DNA of 64,000 nucleotides from Salinivenus lutea (GCA_002894685.1 NCRC01000014.1:17906-81905); one strand, 5' to 3'. Shown: positions 17,369 through 26,303, counted from the first letter of the stretch. The notes: a model not told the origin generated them from the letters alone. A program made the numbers and translations.

Positions 17369-18652
17369 GTGCCGAATAGAACAGGAGTCTCTGTGTCGAC
17401 CGATCGATTGAACGTTGGGATTGCCCTGGGAGGCGTCGCCCCCGAGCACGAGGTCTCGATCATTTCTGCGCTGCAGGCGGCCGCGGCCCTCGACCGCGAC
17501 CGCTTCCGGCCGGTGCCCCTCTACATTGCGAAGGACGGGCGGTGGTACACGGGCGAGTCGTTGCTGGACGTGGAGCGCTACCAGGAGCTCGAGGCCTTGC
17601 TGGAGGAGGCGACGCCGGCGGCCCTGGCGCCCACCCCGCACGGTCGGCTGGAGGTGGTGGAGGACCGCGCGGCGGGGGCGTTGCAGCGGCTTACGCGTCC
17701 GCCTCGTCGCCTCCCGGTGGACGTTATGCTGCTGGGGTTGCACGGAGGGGCCGGAGAGGACGGCGGCCTGCAGGGCCTCTGCGAAACGTTCAACGTGCCC
17801 TACACCAGCACCGGCGTCTTCGGCTCGGCCCTCGGCATGGACAAGGTGATGTCGAAGCGTCTGTGCCGCGACGCCGGGATTCCGGTGGTCGACTTCGTTT
17901 CGATCCGCGAGCGGGAGTGGGCCGGTCGGGAGGAGGACGGGCTGGACCGCTGCGAGGACGCGATCGGGTATCCCATGGTGGTGAAGCCGGCGCGCTGTGG
18001 GTCCTCCATCGGCATTGCCCGGGCGGACGACCGCGCCGCGCTCGACGCGGCCATCGAGGAGGCCTTTCGCTACGACGACAAGATTGTGGTGGAGCGGGCC
18101 GTCGAGGCGCTCCGCGAGATCAACTGCTCCGTCCTCGGGGACGCCCACGAGGCAACGCCCAGCGTGCTGGAGGAGCCCGTTCCGTCGGACGAGGAGGAGC
18201 TGCTCAGCTTTCAGGACAAGTACATGCGCGATGGCGACGGCGGGACGAAGGAGCGCAGCGGGGGGACCAAACCCGGAGCGGAGGCGCCGGGCGGCATGGC
18301 CTCTCTCGACCGCATCGTGCCGGCGGACCTTTCCGACGAGCGGACGGAGCGCATCCAGAACCTCGCGGTGCGGCTCTTCCGCCTCTTCGAATGTGCCGGG
18401 GTGGTCCGCATCGACTTCATGATTGACGAGTCGACGGGCGATCTCTATTTCAACGAGATCAACACCATCCCCGGCTCGTTCTCGTTCTACCTGTGGGAGC
18501 CGTCCGGCGTCCCGTTCGACGAACTGATGGAGCGACTCATCGAGATTGCCCGCCGGCGCCACCGCGAGCAGAACGGTCGCGTGCGGACCTACGATGTCAA
18601 CTTGCTGGCAGAGAAGAGCTTGCGCGGGTTAAAGAGCGGCGACCCGGGATGA
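17369..18652 (+). CDS. ddl: D-alanine--D-alanine ligase
   Basis: A 427-residue ATP-grasp ligase joining two D-alanines for peptidoglycan. It shows GGVAPEHEVSIISA at the N-terminus, PYTSTGVFGSALGMDK, MVVKPARCGSSIGIA, and the metal-binding end DFMIDESTG...FNEINTIPGS. It is longer than the roughly 310-370 residues usual for the family, partly because of a Gly/Lys-rich insertion (around DGDGGTKERSGGTK) before GGMASLDRIVPADL. The GTG at 17369 has a GGAGG seven bases upstream; a GTG at 17393, preceded by AGGAG, is a competing start giving 419 residues. It follows the peptidase gene closely. Confidence 0.94.
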   Translation: MPNRTGVSVSTDRLNVGIALGGVAPEHEVSIISALQAAAALDRDRFRPVPLYIAKDGRWYTGESLLDVERYQELEALLEEATPAALAPTPHGRLEVVEDRAAGALQRLTRPPRRLPVDVMLLGLHGGAGEDGGLQGLCETFNVPYTSTGVFGSALGMDKVMSKRLCRDAGIPVVDFVSIREREWAGREEDGLDRCEDAIGYPMVVKPARCGSSIGIARADDRAALDAAIEEAFRYDDKIVVERAVEALREINCSVLGDAHEATPSVLEEPVPSDEEELLSFQDKYMRDGDGGTKERSGGTKPGAEAPGGMASLDRIVPADLSDERTERIQNLAVRLFRLFECAGVVRIDFMIDESTGDLYFNEINTIPGSFSFYLWEPSGVPFDELMERLIEIARRRHREQNGRVRTYDVNLLAEKSLRGLKSGDPG

Positions 18653-18734
18653 GGCCGGCGCGGCAAGGGAACAGCCCCTCGCGGCGCAAGGTTTGCCGGG
18701 TCCGATGTGCTGTTCGGAATCGCAGGTGGCAACA

Positions 18735-19928
18735 ATGATGCGCCGGTGGACGACCGGACTGGTCCTGCTGCTGGTTGCAGTGGTCGGGCCCGCGGACGCG
18801 TACGCGCAGACGGCGGCGGACGGGGCCGGGCGGTCCACCTCGGTCCTTGGGGAGCCGTTCGTCCGGGAGGAAGGCAAGAAGGGGCTCGATCTTCTCTACA
18901 ACATGCAGTCCGAGGAGGCGCGGGCGATCTTTCAGGAGATCGACCGGCGCTATCCGGAGCATCCAGTGGGTCCTTTTCTGCAGGGGCTAAACCTGTGGTG
19001 GACCATCATGCTGGACCTGACGGACACCGCGCACGACGAGGCGTTCTTTGAGAAGATGGACGCGGTGATCGACCGGTGCGACGAGCTGCTCGACGAGGAC
19101 CCCGATCACTTTGACGCCCAGCTCTTCAAGGCCGCCGCCCACGGATTCAAGGCGCGCCTGGCGTCGAACCGGAGCAACTGGTGGAAGGCCCTGCGCAACG
19201 GCCGCACGGCCATCAAGCATGCACGCTCCGTGGCCGAGGCAGCCCCGTCCGACAGCGCGGGCGACTACGTGTTTGGAAAAGGGCTGTACGACTACTACGC
19301 CGCCATCCTGGAAGAGGAGTATCCGGTCACCAAGACGTTTACCTGGATGCTGCCGGATGGAAACAAGGAGCGCGGGCTGCGTCTGCTCCAGCGGACCGCG
19401 GAGGAGGGCCGGTACGTGCAGACGGAGGCGATTTACTACCTCACGCAGATCTACTACCTCTACGAGGAGGACTATCAGAAAAGTCGCCACTACGTTCGGC
19501 GTCTCCGCGAGCGACACCCGAAAAACCCCTACTTCCACACGTTTGAGGGGCGGGTGTATGCGCGCTGGGGCCGATGGGGCGAGGCCCGTCAGGTGTTTTC
19601 GTCCGTCGTTGAGCGCTGTGCCGCCGGGGCGGTGGGCTACAACACGCACATGGAAGAGATTGCCCGCTACTACCTGGGCCGCGATCGACTGTACCGGGAC
19701 GACTACGAGCAGGCGCTCACCTATTTCACGGAGGTTCAGCGGCTTACCGACCGCGACGTCGAAGACAATCGCTACCGCATTCTGGCGCTCCTGTACCAGG
19801 GGATGACCTACGACGCGATGGATCGCCGGGAGCTGGCCGTCAAACACTATCGCCACGTCCTGGAGCTGGACGATCCGGTGGGGGCGCACGACCAGGCGGA
19901 GCAGTACCTCGACGAGCCGTATTCGTAA
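18735..19928 (+). CDS. Exported TPR-like protein of unknown function
   Basis: A 397-residue protein with an N-terminal signal peptide (MMRRWTTGLVLLLVAVVG, likely cut near AYAQ-TA). The mature part is all-helical with repeats of the tetratricopeptide type, for example GLDLLYNMQSEEARAIFQEI, ARQVFSSVVERCAAGAV, and AVKHYRHVLELDDPVG near the end. Such proteins usually act as protein-interaction scaffolds in the periplasm. The in-frame region upstream of ATG 18735 is rejected because the signal peptide begins there; ATG 18738 is an alternative. It follows ddl on the same strand but I see no functional link. Confidence 0.75.
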   Translation: MMRRWTTGLVLLLVAVVGPADAYAQTAADGAGRSTSVLGEPFVREEGKKGLDLLYNMQSEEARAIFQEIDRRYPEHPVGPFLQGLNLWWTIMLDLTDTAHDEAFFEKMDAVIDRCDELLDEDPDHFDAQLFKAAAHGFKARLASNRSNWWKALRNGRTAIKHARSVAEAAPSDSAGDYVFGKGLYDYYAAILEEEYPVTKTFTWMLPDGNKERGLRLLQRTAEEGRYVQTEAIYYLTQIYYLYEEDYQKSRHYVRRLRERHPKNPYFHTFEGRVYARWGRWGEARQVFSSVVERCAAGAVGYNTHMEEIARYYLGRDRLYRDDYEQALTYFTEVQRLTDRDVEDNRYRILALLYQGMTYDAMDRRELAVKHYRHVLELDDPVGAHDQAEQYLDEPYS

Positions 19929-20028
19929 CGCGACCGGGACGACTGCGGGCGGGGATTCGTCAAACAAAGCTGCGCGGCGCGGCGTACGCTTTTTTCCGTT
20001 GTTATCATTCCTACTGGTTGGGTGCGCC

Positions 20029-21135
20029 ATGCGACTTCGGTATCTCGATTGGGACCCTGCCCGCCACGGCAGCCAAAAGCCGCTCTTCGAAGAGCTCATG
20101 GACCTCTTCGAGAAACTGCTGGAGTACGCGGCCGGCGACGCGGAGGAGGCGCTCGACTGGCTCCGCCAGCTCGATGAGCAGCACGACCTCACCGCCGGCC
20201 ACGACGAGGACCTCGACGACTTTATCGAGGAGCTGAAAAAGCGCGGGTACCTGGAAGAGGACGAGGAGACGGGCCAGATGCAGATCACGGCCCAGGCCGA
20301 GCGGTCGCTCCGGCAGTCGGCCCTGGAAGAGATCTTCGGGGAGCTGCGCAAGCACGGCGACGGCGACCACCGCACCCCGTACAAGGGGAAAAACAACGAG
20401 CGCCGGCCCGAAACGCGGGACTGGCAGTTCGGCGACGACGTGTCGCAGCTCGACATGACCGGCACCCTCTCCAATTCGTTCCGGCGCAGCGGGGTGGGCG
20501 ACGACTGGCACCTCTCCGAGGACGACTTCCAGGTCCACGAGACGGATCACCGCGCCACCATGGCGACCGTGCTCATGGTGGACCTCTCCCACTCCATGGT
20601 GCTCTACGGCGAGGACCGGATCACCCCCGCCCGCCGCGTGGCGATGGGCCTGTCGGAGCTGATCATGACGAAGTACCCGAAGGACACGCTCGACATCGTG
20701 GCCTTCGGCAACGATGCGTGGGAGATTGAGGTGGAGGACCTGCCGTACCTCGACGTCGGCCCCTACCACACCAACACCCGAGCGGGACTGCAGCGGGCGC
20801 GCAACATCCTGCACCGCCGCAACAACCGCAACAAGCAGATCTTCATGATCACGGACGGCAAGCCCAGCTGCCACATCGAAAACGGGCAGATGTACCGCAA
20901 CGCCTACGGGCTCGACCGGAAGATCGTGAACAAGGTGCTCGACGAGGCGGTGGTGTGCCGGCGGCAGGACATCACGATTACTACCTTCATGATTGCTCGC
21001 GACCCGGGCCTCCAGAATTTCGTCCGCAAGCTGACGGAGGCCAACCGGGGCCGGGCCTACTATGCCCAGCTCGACGACCTCGGCTCATTCCTCTTTGAGG
21101 ACTACGTCCGAAACCGCCGCAAGCACGTGCGTTGA
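20029..21135 (+). CDS. VWA-domain protein
   Basis: A 368-residue cytoplasmic protein without a signal peptide. The first 180 residues are acidic and helical. The C-terminal half is a von Willebrand factor A domain: VLMVDLSHSMVLYG supplies the metal-binding Asp-x-Ser-x-Ser of the MIDAS site, and DTLDIVAFGNDA and QIFMITDGKPS give the later strands. This arrangement resembles stand-alone bacterial VWA proteins that work with MoxR-type AAA ATPases; a MoxR gene exists in this window at 46953 but is not adjacent. The ATG at 20029 (MRLRYLDWDP) is preferred over a TTG at 19999. Confidence 0.85.
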   Translation: MRLRYLDWDPARHGSQKPLFEELMDLFEKLLEYAAGDAEEALDWLRQLDEQHDLTAGHDEDLDDFIEELKKRGYLEEDEETGQMQITAQAERSLRQSALEEIFGELRKHGDGDHRTPYKGKNNERRPETRDWQFGDDVSQLDMTGTLSNSFRRSGVGDDWHLSEDDFQVHETDHRATMATVLMVDLSHSMVLYGEDRITPARRVAMGLSELIMTKYPKDTLDIVAFGNDAWEIEVEDLPYLDVGPYHTNTRAGLQRARNILHRRNNRNKQIFMITDGKPSCHIENGQMYRNAYGLDRKIVNKVLDEAVVCRRQDITITTFMIARDPGLQNFVRKLTEANRGRAYYAQLDDLGSFLFEDYVRNRRKHVR

Positions 21136-21176
21136 ACGGGGTGCGCTTTTTTCTTCCTGTTCGTCCCCCCGACCCG

Positions 21177-21986
21177 ATGCCCGGACGCGTCCCGTTTCGC
21201 CCCAAGCAAAGCCTCGGCCAGAACTTTCTGCAGGACCCGAACATGGCCGAAAAGATTGTGCGCACCCTGCAGGCGCCGACCGATGCGCACGTCGTGGAGG
21301 TGGGGGCGGGGACGGGCGAGCTCACCGGCCTGTTGGCCGAGCGATACGAGTGCCTGACGGCCATCGAGATTGATGAGCGGGCCGTCGAGGTCCTCCGGCA
21401 GAAGCATCCGGGGCTCGACGTGCGAGCGACGGACGTGCGCACCGTCGACTGGGCCGCCCTCGCGACCGACACGGGCGGGCCGCTCCATGTCATCAGCAAC
21501 ACGCCGTATCACCTGACGACGGAAATCCTTTTTGCGCTGCTTGAGAACCGGGCGCACGTCGCGGAGGCGGTGCTGACCATGCAGGAGGCCGTGGCGGAGC
21601 GGCTGGTGGCCGAGCCGCGAACCAAGGGCTACGGGGTGCTGAGCGTGCTTCTTCAGCTCTTCGCGGCGCCCACGCTGGCGTTCTCGGTGCCCCCGCAGGT
21701 GTTTTCGCCCCAGCCCGATGTGTCGAGCGCCGTGGTGCGCGTCACGTTCGGGGAGGAGGCGGCGCCCGCCGACCTGACCCTCGACGACGTGCGGCCCTAC
21801 GTGCGGGCGGCCTTTGGGCAACGACGCAAGATGCTGCGCAACAGCCTGAGCGCCTGGGTGAAAGACCAGGGCGTGGATCTGCCGCACGACTGGAACCGCA
21901 AGCGCGCCGAGGCGCTCACCCCGGAGAACTTCGCTGAGGTTGCCCGTCACCTCAACGCCCGAACCGAGCCGGTCGACCCTTCGTAG
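21177..21986 (+). CDS. rsmA: 16S rRNA adenine dimethyltransferase
   Basis: A 269-residue SAM-dependent enzyme (KsgA/RsmA) that dimethylates two adenines near the 3' end of 16S rRNA during small-subunit maturation. It has the N-terminal KQSLGQNFLQDPN, the SAM-binding VVEVGAGTGELT, and the catalytic motif NTPYHLTT (NxPY). The length is typical. The ATG at 21177 gives the normal N-terminus MPGRVPFRPKQSLG. A TTG at 21132 overlaps the stop of the upstream VWA gene and would add 15 residues; I regard it as unlikely. The mgtE gene starts 64 bases downstream. Confidence 0.96.
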   Translation: MPGRVPFRPKQSLGQNFLQDPNMAEKIVRTLQAPTDAHVVEVGAGTGELTGLLAERYECLTAIEIDERAVEVLRQKHPGLDVRATDVRTVDWAALATDTGGPLHVISNTPYHLTTEILFALLENRAHVAEAVLTMQEAVAERLVAEPRTKGYGVLSVLLQLFAAPTLAFSVPPQVFSPQPDVSSAVVRVTFGEEAAPADLTLDDVRPYVRAAFGQRRKMLRNSLSAWVKDQGVDLPHDWNRKRAEALTPENFAEVARHLNARTEPVDPS

Positions 21987-22050
21987 CGAACACGCGGAGG
22001 GCGCCGTCCGCCCCCTGTTCGCCGCCCGTTTCACTGCGTCCCGCGTACGC

Positions 22051-23460
22051 ATGCCGGAGTCGTCTGCTGAGTCTGCTCGCCCCCCGTCCGTGCCCCCCGA
22101 AAGCCGGCCGGGCGGGGCCCTGGAGCTGGATGAGTCCGTCGTCGACGACATCATCACCCTCCTGGCGGAGGGACAGCGCGGCATGGTGCTCAACCTGATG
22201 GCCGACCTGCACCCGGCCGACGTGGCGCTGATCCTGCGCCGCCTGCCGACCGAGAAGGCCCACCGCCTCTTTCAGTGGCTTCCGCCCGTTCAGGCGAGCG
22301 AGACCCTGGCGGAGATCGACGATGTGCTCCGGAATGCGCTCCTCAAGGGGCTGCCCGAGCCCACGCTCACGGCCCTGCTCGACGCCCTCGACACGGACGA
22401 CGCCGTGGACGTGCTGGCGGACCTCCCCGACGAGGTGGCCCTGCAGGTGCTTCCCGACCTGGAGGACACGGCCGACCTCGCCGAGCTCCTGGAGTACGGC
22501 GAGGAGACCGCCGGCGGCCTCATGGCGCGGGAGTACGTGGCCATCGCCCCGGACGCCACCCTCCAGGAAGCCACCGACGCGGTGCGCCGCTACGCCGACG
22601 ACATCGACGAGATCTACACCGCCTACGTGGTTGACGACGAAGGGGTGCTGGTGGGCGTGGTGTCGCTCAAGCAGCTGCTCCTGTCCTCGGCCACCGTGCC
22701 GGTGCGCGACATCATGGAGACCGACTTCGTATCGGTGTCCCTCGCGGTGGACCAGGAGGAGGTGGGACAGCTCGTGCAGCGCTACGACCTGGTGTCGCTC
22801 CCCGTCGTCGACGACGCCGGGCGCATGATGGGGCGCATCACGATCGACGACGTGGTGGACGTGATTCGGGACGAGGCCGAAGAGGACATGCAGCTGATGA
22901 GCGGCCTCACGGGCGACGAGGAAACGGCCGATACGGTGGTGAACGTGAGTCGGGGCCGACTGCCGTGGCTCATCGTCGGGCTCGTCGGGTCGGGCCTGTC
23001 GGGCACCGTCATCGGGGCCTTCGAGGCCACGCTGGAGCAGGCCGTGGTCCTTGCCACCTTCATCCCAATCGTGACGGCCATGGGGGGCAACGCGGCGGTG
23101 CAGAGCGCCGCGATCGCGGTGCAGGGACTGGGCTCCGGGGAGTTGTGGGTGACCGACGCCTTCGTCCGGATTGGAAAAGAGATTGCCGTGGCGTTCCTGA
23201 ACGGGCTGGTGGTGGCCGCCCTCCTCTGCGCCACCGTCGCCGCGCTGGGCATGGGCAACGTGGGCATGCTCGTGTCCACGCTCGGCCTCACGATGCTGTG
23301 CGTGAGCCTGGTGGCGACCACCAACGGCGCCCTCATCCCGTTCCTGCTCACGTGGCTGGGCATCGACCCGGCCAGTGCCATGGGGCCCTTCGTCACCACG
23401 CTCAACGACATCCTGGGCCTGGCGATCTACTTCTTCATCGCCACGACGCTCTACCTCTAG
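22051..23460 (+). CDS. mgtE: MgtE-family magnesium transporter
   Basis: A 469-residue Mg2+ channel. It has the soluble N domain (about 25-140, repeated LADLHPADVALIL and DVLADLPDEVALQVL), a tandem CBS pair (about 150-275), a connecting helix, and five membrane helices (about 300-469) with the pore signature PIVTAMGGNAAVQS. Mg2+ binding to the N and CBS domains gates the channel in characterised members, and the acidic residues there are abundant. The stop codon lies in a CTAG palindrome shared with the stop of the convergent DUF1499 gene. The frame is open upstream into rsmA; the ATG at 22051 is preferred. Confidence 0.95.
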   Translation: MPESSAESARPPSVPPESRPGGALELDESVVDDIITLLAEGQRGMVLNLMADLHPADVALILRRLPTEKAHRLFQWLPPVQASETLAEIDDVLRNALLKGLPEPTLTALLDALDTDDAVDVLADLPDEVALQVLPDLEDTADLAELLEYGEETAGGLMAREYVAIAPDATLQEATDAVRRYADDIDEIYTAYVVDDEGVLVGVVSLKQLLLSSATVPVRDIMETDFVSVSLAVDQEEVGQLVQRYDLVSLPVVDDAGRMMGRITIDDVVDVIRDEAEEDMQLMSGLTGDEETADTVVNVSRGRLPWLIVGLVGSGLSGTVIGAFEATLEQAVVLATFIPIVTAMGGNAAVQSAAIAVQGLGSGELWVTDAFVRIGKEIAVAFLNGLVVAALLCATVAALGMGNVGMLVSTLGLTMLCVSLVATTNGALIPFLLTWLGIDPASAMGPFVTTLNDILGLAIYFFIATTLYL

Positions 23461-23918
23461 TCCGACCGGGCGTCGAGGGCCTCGTCTACGGCGCGGAAGA
23501 ACCGGTCGACCCGCCGGCGATTCACGCCCAGGTCGCTGTGCCCGACCCGACTGGCGCTGCGCACGTGCAGGGTGCTTTCGTCGTCCGTCGACTCTACCGC
23601 CACGTCCACGTCGTCCTTGAACACAAACGCCACGCGGTACACCGCCGCGGCGCGCCGGGCCTCCGGCTGCACCTGAAGCTCGACGGGGCCGAGCGCGTCC
23701 AGGGCCCGCTGGGCCGCCGCGAAGAGGGTGGGGGCGTCCACCGGGTAGGGGCGGGCCGTCCGCTCACAGTTGGGGGTGTCGGGACACGGGGGGAGAGGCG
23801 AGTCGGACGGGGCGGATCGCTTCACGGACGACGACGAACAGGCAAAAAGGACAACCGAAAGCAGAAGAAGTCCCCCGAGACGACCGATCGCCCGGGGAGC
23901 CGGGCACGAGAGGATCAT
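23457..23918 (-). CDS. DUF1499-family lipoprotein
   Basis: A 153-residue protein with a lipoprotein signal (LLLLSVVLFACSSSS; lipidated Cys near residue 27). The mature part has the DUF1499 marks: a CPDTPNC segment, a central YRVAFVFKDDVDVAV strand, and a C-terminal SRVGHSDLGVNRRRV. The family is widespread and has no known biochemical function. Its ATG directly follows the TAA of ccmE with no spacing, so it is probably translated from the ccm transcript. It overlaps the convergent mgtE by four bases. Confidence 0.85.
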   Translation of the reverse strand: MILSCPAPRAIGRLGGLLLLSVVLFACSSSSVKRSAPSDSPLPPCPDTPNCERTARPYPVDAPTLFAAAQRALDALGPVELQVQPEARRAAAVYRVAFVFKDDVDVAVESTDDESTLHVRSASRVGHSDLGVNRRRVDRFFRAVDEALDARSD

Positions 23919-24320
23919 TTACGACGATGCGTCGGCCGTCTGTTGTTGGAGCCCCTTGGCCTCGTTGTACTTCGACGGGCACTTCACGAGGATGCTTTCC
24001 GCCTCGAACGACTGGGTGCCCGCCGTTCCCTCCACGACCACCTGCTCGGCCTCCTCAAAATTTGCGGGCTTCGGGTTTTTGTACCGCACCTTGCGCACCG
24101 TGCCCGACTCGTCGCGCATGTAGAACGTGAAGACGTTTTCCGTGCGGTCGTAGCGGGTGGGGCGGTCCTCCACCCAGGTGCCCACCACGTGGGCCCGCGC
24201 CCCGCTCTCGGACGCCTGTTCAAAATTCATGTAGCCGCCCACCTGGCTGCCGAAGTTGAAGAGCAGCAGCCCGGCAAAGCCGATCATGGCCACGAGGCCG
24301 ACGAGGGTTTTTTTCTTCAT
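23919..24320 (-). CDS. ccmE: Cytochrome c maturation haem chaperone CcmE (CxxxY type)
   Basis: A 133-residue periplasmic haem chaperone anchored by one N-terminal helix (about 5-23), with the OB-fold strands of CcmE. In E. coli CcmE haem binds covalently to the His of a HxxxY motif. Here the equivalent position is Cys114 and the motif is CPSKY (114-118). CcmE proteins with CxxxY are known from some sulfate reducers and archaea, so this is a recognised variant. It receives haem from CcmABCD and delivers it to the ligase. It sits between ccmD and a DUF1499 lipoprotein gene. Confidence 0.93.
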   Translation of the reverse strand: MKKKTLVGLVAMIGFAGLLLFNFGSQVGGYMNFEQASESGARAHVVGTWVEDRPTRYDRTENVFTFYMRDESGTVRKVRYKNPKPANFEEAEQVVVEGTAGTQSFEAESILVKCPSKYNEAKGLQQQTADASS

Positions 24321-24356
24321 GGGAGGGGGAGGAGAAGCGGCTCAGTACTGCGAGAG

Positions 24357-24644
24357 TTACGCCGGGTCTTCTGGAATGTCCTGGTCAAGGCGCCGTTCCA
24401 GTGCGTCGATGCGGCGATCCGTTCGGAAAAGCATCGTCACCACCCCGATCCAGATGATGAGCACCACGGCGAGGACGACGTAAATTTTGCCGTCGTCGAG
24501 CATCACCCGCTCCAGGCCCTGCGGGGACTGGGCGGGCGACTCTTCGGTCCACGTGCTGTCGTAGGCCGCCGCCGTGTCGGGGCGGGCCTGCTGGGGCCGG
24601 AGCGACGGCGCGGCGGCCGAGGCGGGGAGCGGGTGGAGGGTCAT
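24357..24644 (-). CDS. ccmD: CcmD-like haem exporter subunit
   Basis: A 95-residue protein with one membrane helix (KIYVVLAVVLIIWIGVVTML) followed by a short charged coiled segment (RTDRRIDALERRL), the pattern of CcmD in Bacteroidota. CcmD helps release haem-loaded CcmE from the CcmABC complex. The first 50 residues are polar and rich in Ala, Pro and Gln, with no convincing signal peptide. The start at 24644 is the first ATG after the ccmC stop region. The frame stays open far upstream inside ccmC, but that part is a shadow. Assignment rests on the helix and on its place between ccmC and ccmE. Confidence 0.75.
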   Translation of the reverse strand: MTLHPLPASAAAPSLRPQQARPDTAAAYDSTWTEESPAQSPQGLERVMLDDGKIYVVLAVVLIIWIGVVTMLFRTDRRIDALERRLDQDIPEDPA

Positions 24645-24685
24645 CGTGCTCGGAAAAAGGTCGAGGGAGGCACGAGAGGGACGGG

Positions 24686-25396
24686 CTACAGCTCCGGCTC
24701 GCGCCGCAGCCGCTTGCGAATCCAGGACAGCCGCACGCGCTGCGTGTACAGCACCCAGAACAGGCCGAGGAAGCCGAGGACCGACGGGTAAAAGACCCAC
24801 CGCATCGCCGGCGCGAGGTCCGTCTGCGTGAAGGCCGGGCTGCCCTCCCCGCCGGGGTGGAGGCTCGGGAGCTGGCGCGGGAGGATGTACAGGAGGAAGG
24901 GCATGGTGACCACGGCGAACAGGTTGTAGACCGCCGCGACCCGCCCGCGGGTGTCGGGGTCCTCCACGCTGTCGCGCAGCACAAAGTAGCCGCCGTAAAT
25001 GAGGAGCAGCACCGCCGCCATGGACTGCTTCGGGTCGAAGTTCCACCACTTGCCAGAGCCCACGTACCACGTAAAGCGGGCCCACACCATGCCGGTCACG
25101 ATCCCGAGAAGGCCGAAGAGGAGGGCGAGCCAGGCGGCCTCGCGGGCGCGGATGTCGCGCAGCCGATCGCCGGACTGGAGGTAGCGGAACGAGTGATACG
25201 CCGAAATCACGGTCCCCATCATCAGCGCAAACCACATGGGAACGTGGAAGTACAGGTTGCGCGCCGACTGCTCGAGGATGTCGAGCTGGGGAATTTGGCC
25301 GAGGAAGCCGGCCACGAGTGCGCCCGACAGGAGCGCGACCACGAGGGCCCGCACCGAGCGGTACACGGTAGGAGAGCTGAGGACAGAAGAAGCCAT
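24686..25396 (-). CDS. ccmC: Haem exporter protein CcmC
   Basis: A 236-residue protein with six membrane helices. It belongs to the haem-handling family defined by a tryptophan-rich periplasmic loop, here WYVGSGKWWNFDPKQS. Conserved histidines flank it: one in LYFHVPMWFA and one in LPSLHPGG. CcmC hands haem to CcmE. The length is close to the 240-250 usual for CcmC, not the much longer CcsA or CcmF. The start at 25396 gives MASSVLSSPTVYRSV. A 131-base gap separates it from ccmB. Confidence 0.92.
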   Translation of the reverse strand: MASSVLSSPTVYRSVRALVVALLSGALVAGFLGQIPQLDILEQSARNLYFHVPMWFALMMGTVISAYHSFRYLQSGDRLRDIRAREAAWLALLFGLLGIVTGMVWARFTWYVGSGKWWNFDPKQSMAAVLLLIYGGYFVLRDSVEDPDTRGRVAAVYNLFAVVTMPFLLYILPRQLPSLHPGGEGSPAFTQTDLAPAMRWVFYPSVLGFLGLFWVLYTQRVRLSWIRKRLRREPEL

Positions 25397-25527
25397 CGCG
25401 TGGAGCCGAAACCCACGAAGTTTATTAGTGATGGACACACTCGAACCGACAGGAGCCAACGAGATTCCGGCGGGGCGTTGATTTTGCTCCAAATCCCCAG
25501 TCGGGCGTGCCGCGGGCGAGCGGGGGA

Positions 25528-26196
25528 TCAGTCCGCCCACACGTAGTCGAAGAGCAGGGTGGCGGCCGAGAGGGTCGCGCCTACAAAGCCGACCAGGGTG
25601 AGCAGCTCGTCCTGCGCCTCCGTCCAGGGCAGCCCCTGAATCGCCTTCTGGGTGGCGCTCACGCTGGAGACGAGGAGGGGGGTGAGGAGGGGGAGCAGGA
25701 GTACGGGGAGCAGGGCCCCGCGGCGGGCCGCCCGGGCCACGAGGGCGCCCAGAAGCGTAGTGGCGACGGCAAGCCCCAGGACGCCCATGCCCAGCGCCGT
25801 CGCCAGAAGTCCCGGCCGGGCCACGGACACGTCGAGCAGCAACAGAAGGGCGCCGGTCGAGACCCCTCCGAGGCTGCCCACCAGGACGAGGTTGAACAGC
25901 AGCTTGCCGGCAAACACCATGCTGGGCCGCGTATTGAGCCGAAGGAGCAGGGCGGTGCCCTGTCGTTCCTCGGCGACGAAGGAGCGCCCCAGCCCCACCG
26001 CCGCGGCAAACAGGATCACCATCCACAGGAAGGCCGACTGGACGCGCGTCGGGATCGGCTGGGGGCCGACGGCGAAGAGGATGAGCAGGAGGGCGCCCAG
26101 GGCAAACAAAAGAAGGGCATTGAGGGCGTACCGGGTGCGCAGTTCAATGCGCAGGTCGTTCCGAAAGACGGCCCATGCCCCGGCAAGCCAGTCCAT
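25528..26196 (-). CDS. ccmB: Haem exporter membrane subunit CcmB
   Basis: A 222-residue membrane protein with six predicted helices. The family signature FAAAVGLGRSFVAEERQGTA is clear, and GLPWTEAQ lies near the end. CcmB is the permease that pairs with the ATPase CcmA. It is the first gene of this ccm cluster; upstream lies a divergent ADP-ribosylglycohydrolase, and no ccmA is present in the window. The ATG at 26196 gives MDWLAGAWAVFRND, matching the family; the open frame continues to 26304 without family similarity. Confidence 0.92.
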   Translation of the reverse strand: MDWLAGAWAVFRNDLRIELRTRYALNALLLFALGALLLILFAVGPQPIPTRVQSAFLWMVILFAAAVGLGRSFVAEERQGTALLLRLNTRPSMVFAGKLLFNLVLVGSLGGVSTGALLLLLDVSVARPGLLATALGMGVLGLAVATTLLGALVARAARRGALLPVLLLPLLTPLLVSSVSATQKAIQGLPWTEAQDELLTLVGFVGATLSAATLLFDYVWAD

Positions 26197-26303
26197 GCAA
26201 AACCGAGTGTCAGTGAAAAGAGCGCGCCGGTCCGAACATAGCGACTGGCCCGTCGATTCGCTAGCAGCGCACGCTGTTCGTTTCTCGTTTCCGTTTTTTT
26301 CCA

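Noticed and set aside
15254..18562. Antisense open frame of about 1100 codons opposite the peptidase and ligase genes
   Set aside because: It spans two real genes and their gap, has no domain, and shows the Arg/His/Val bias of a shadow.
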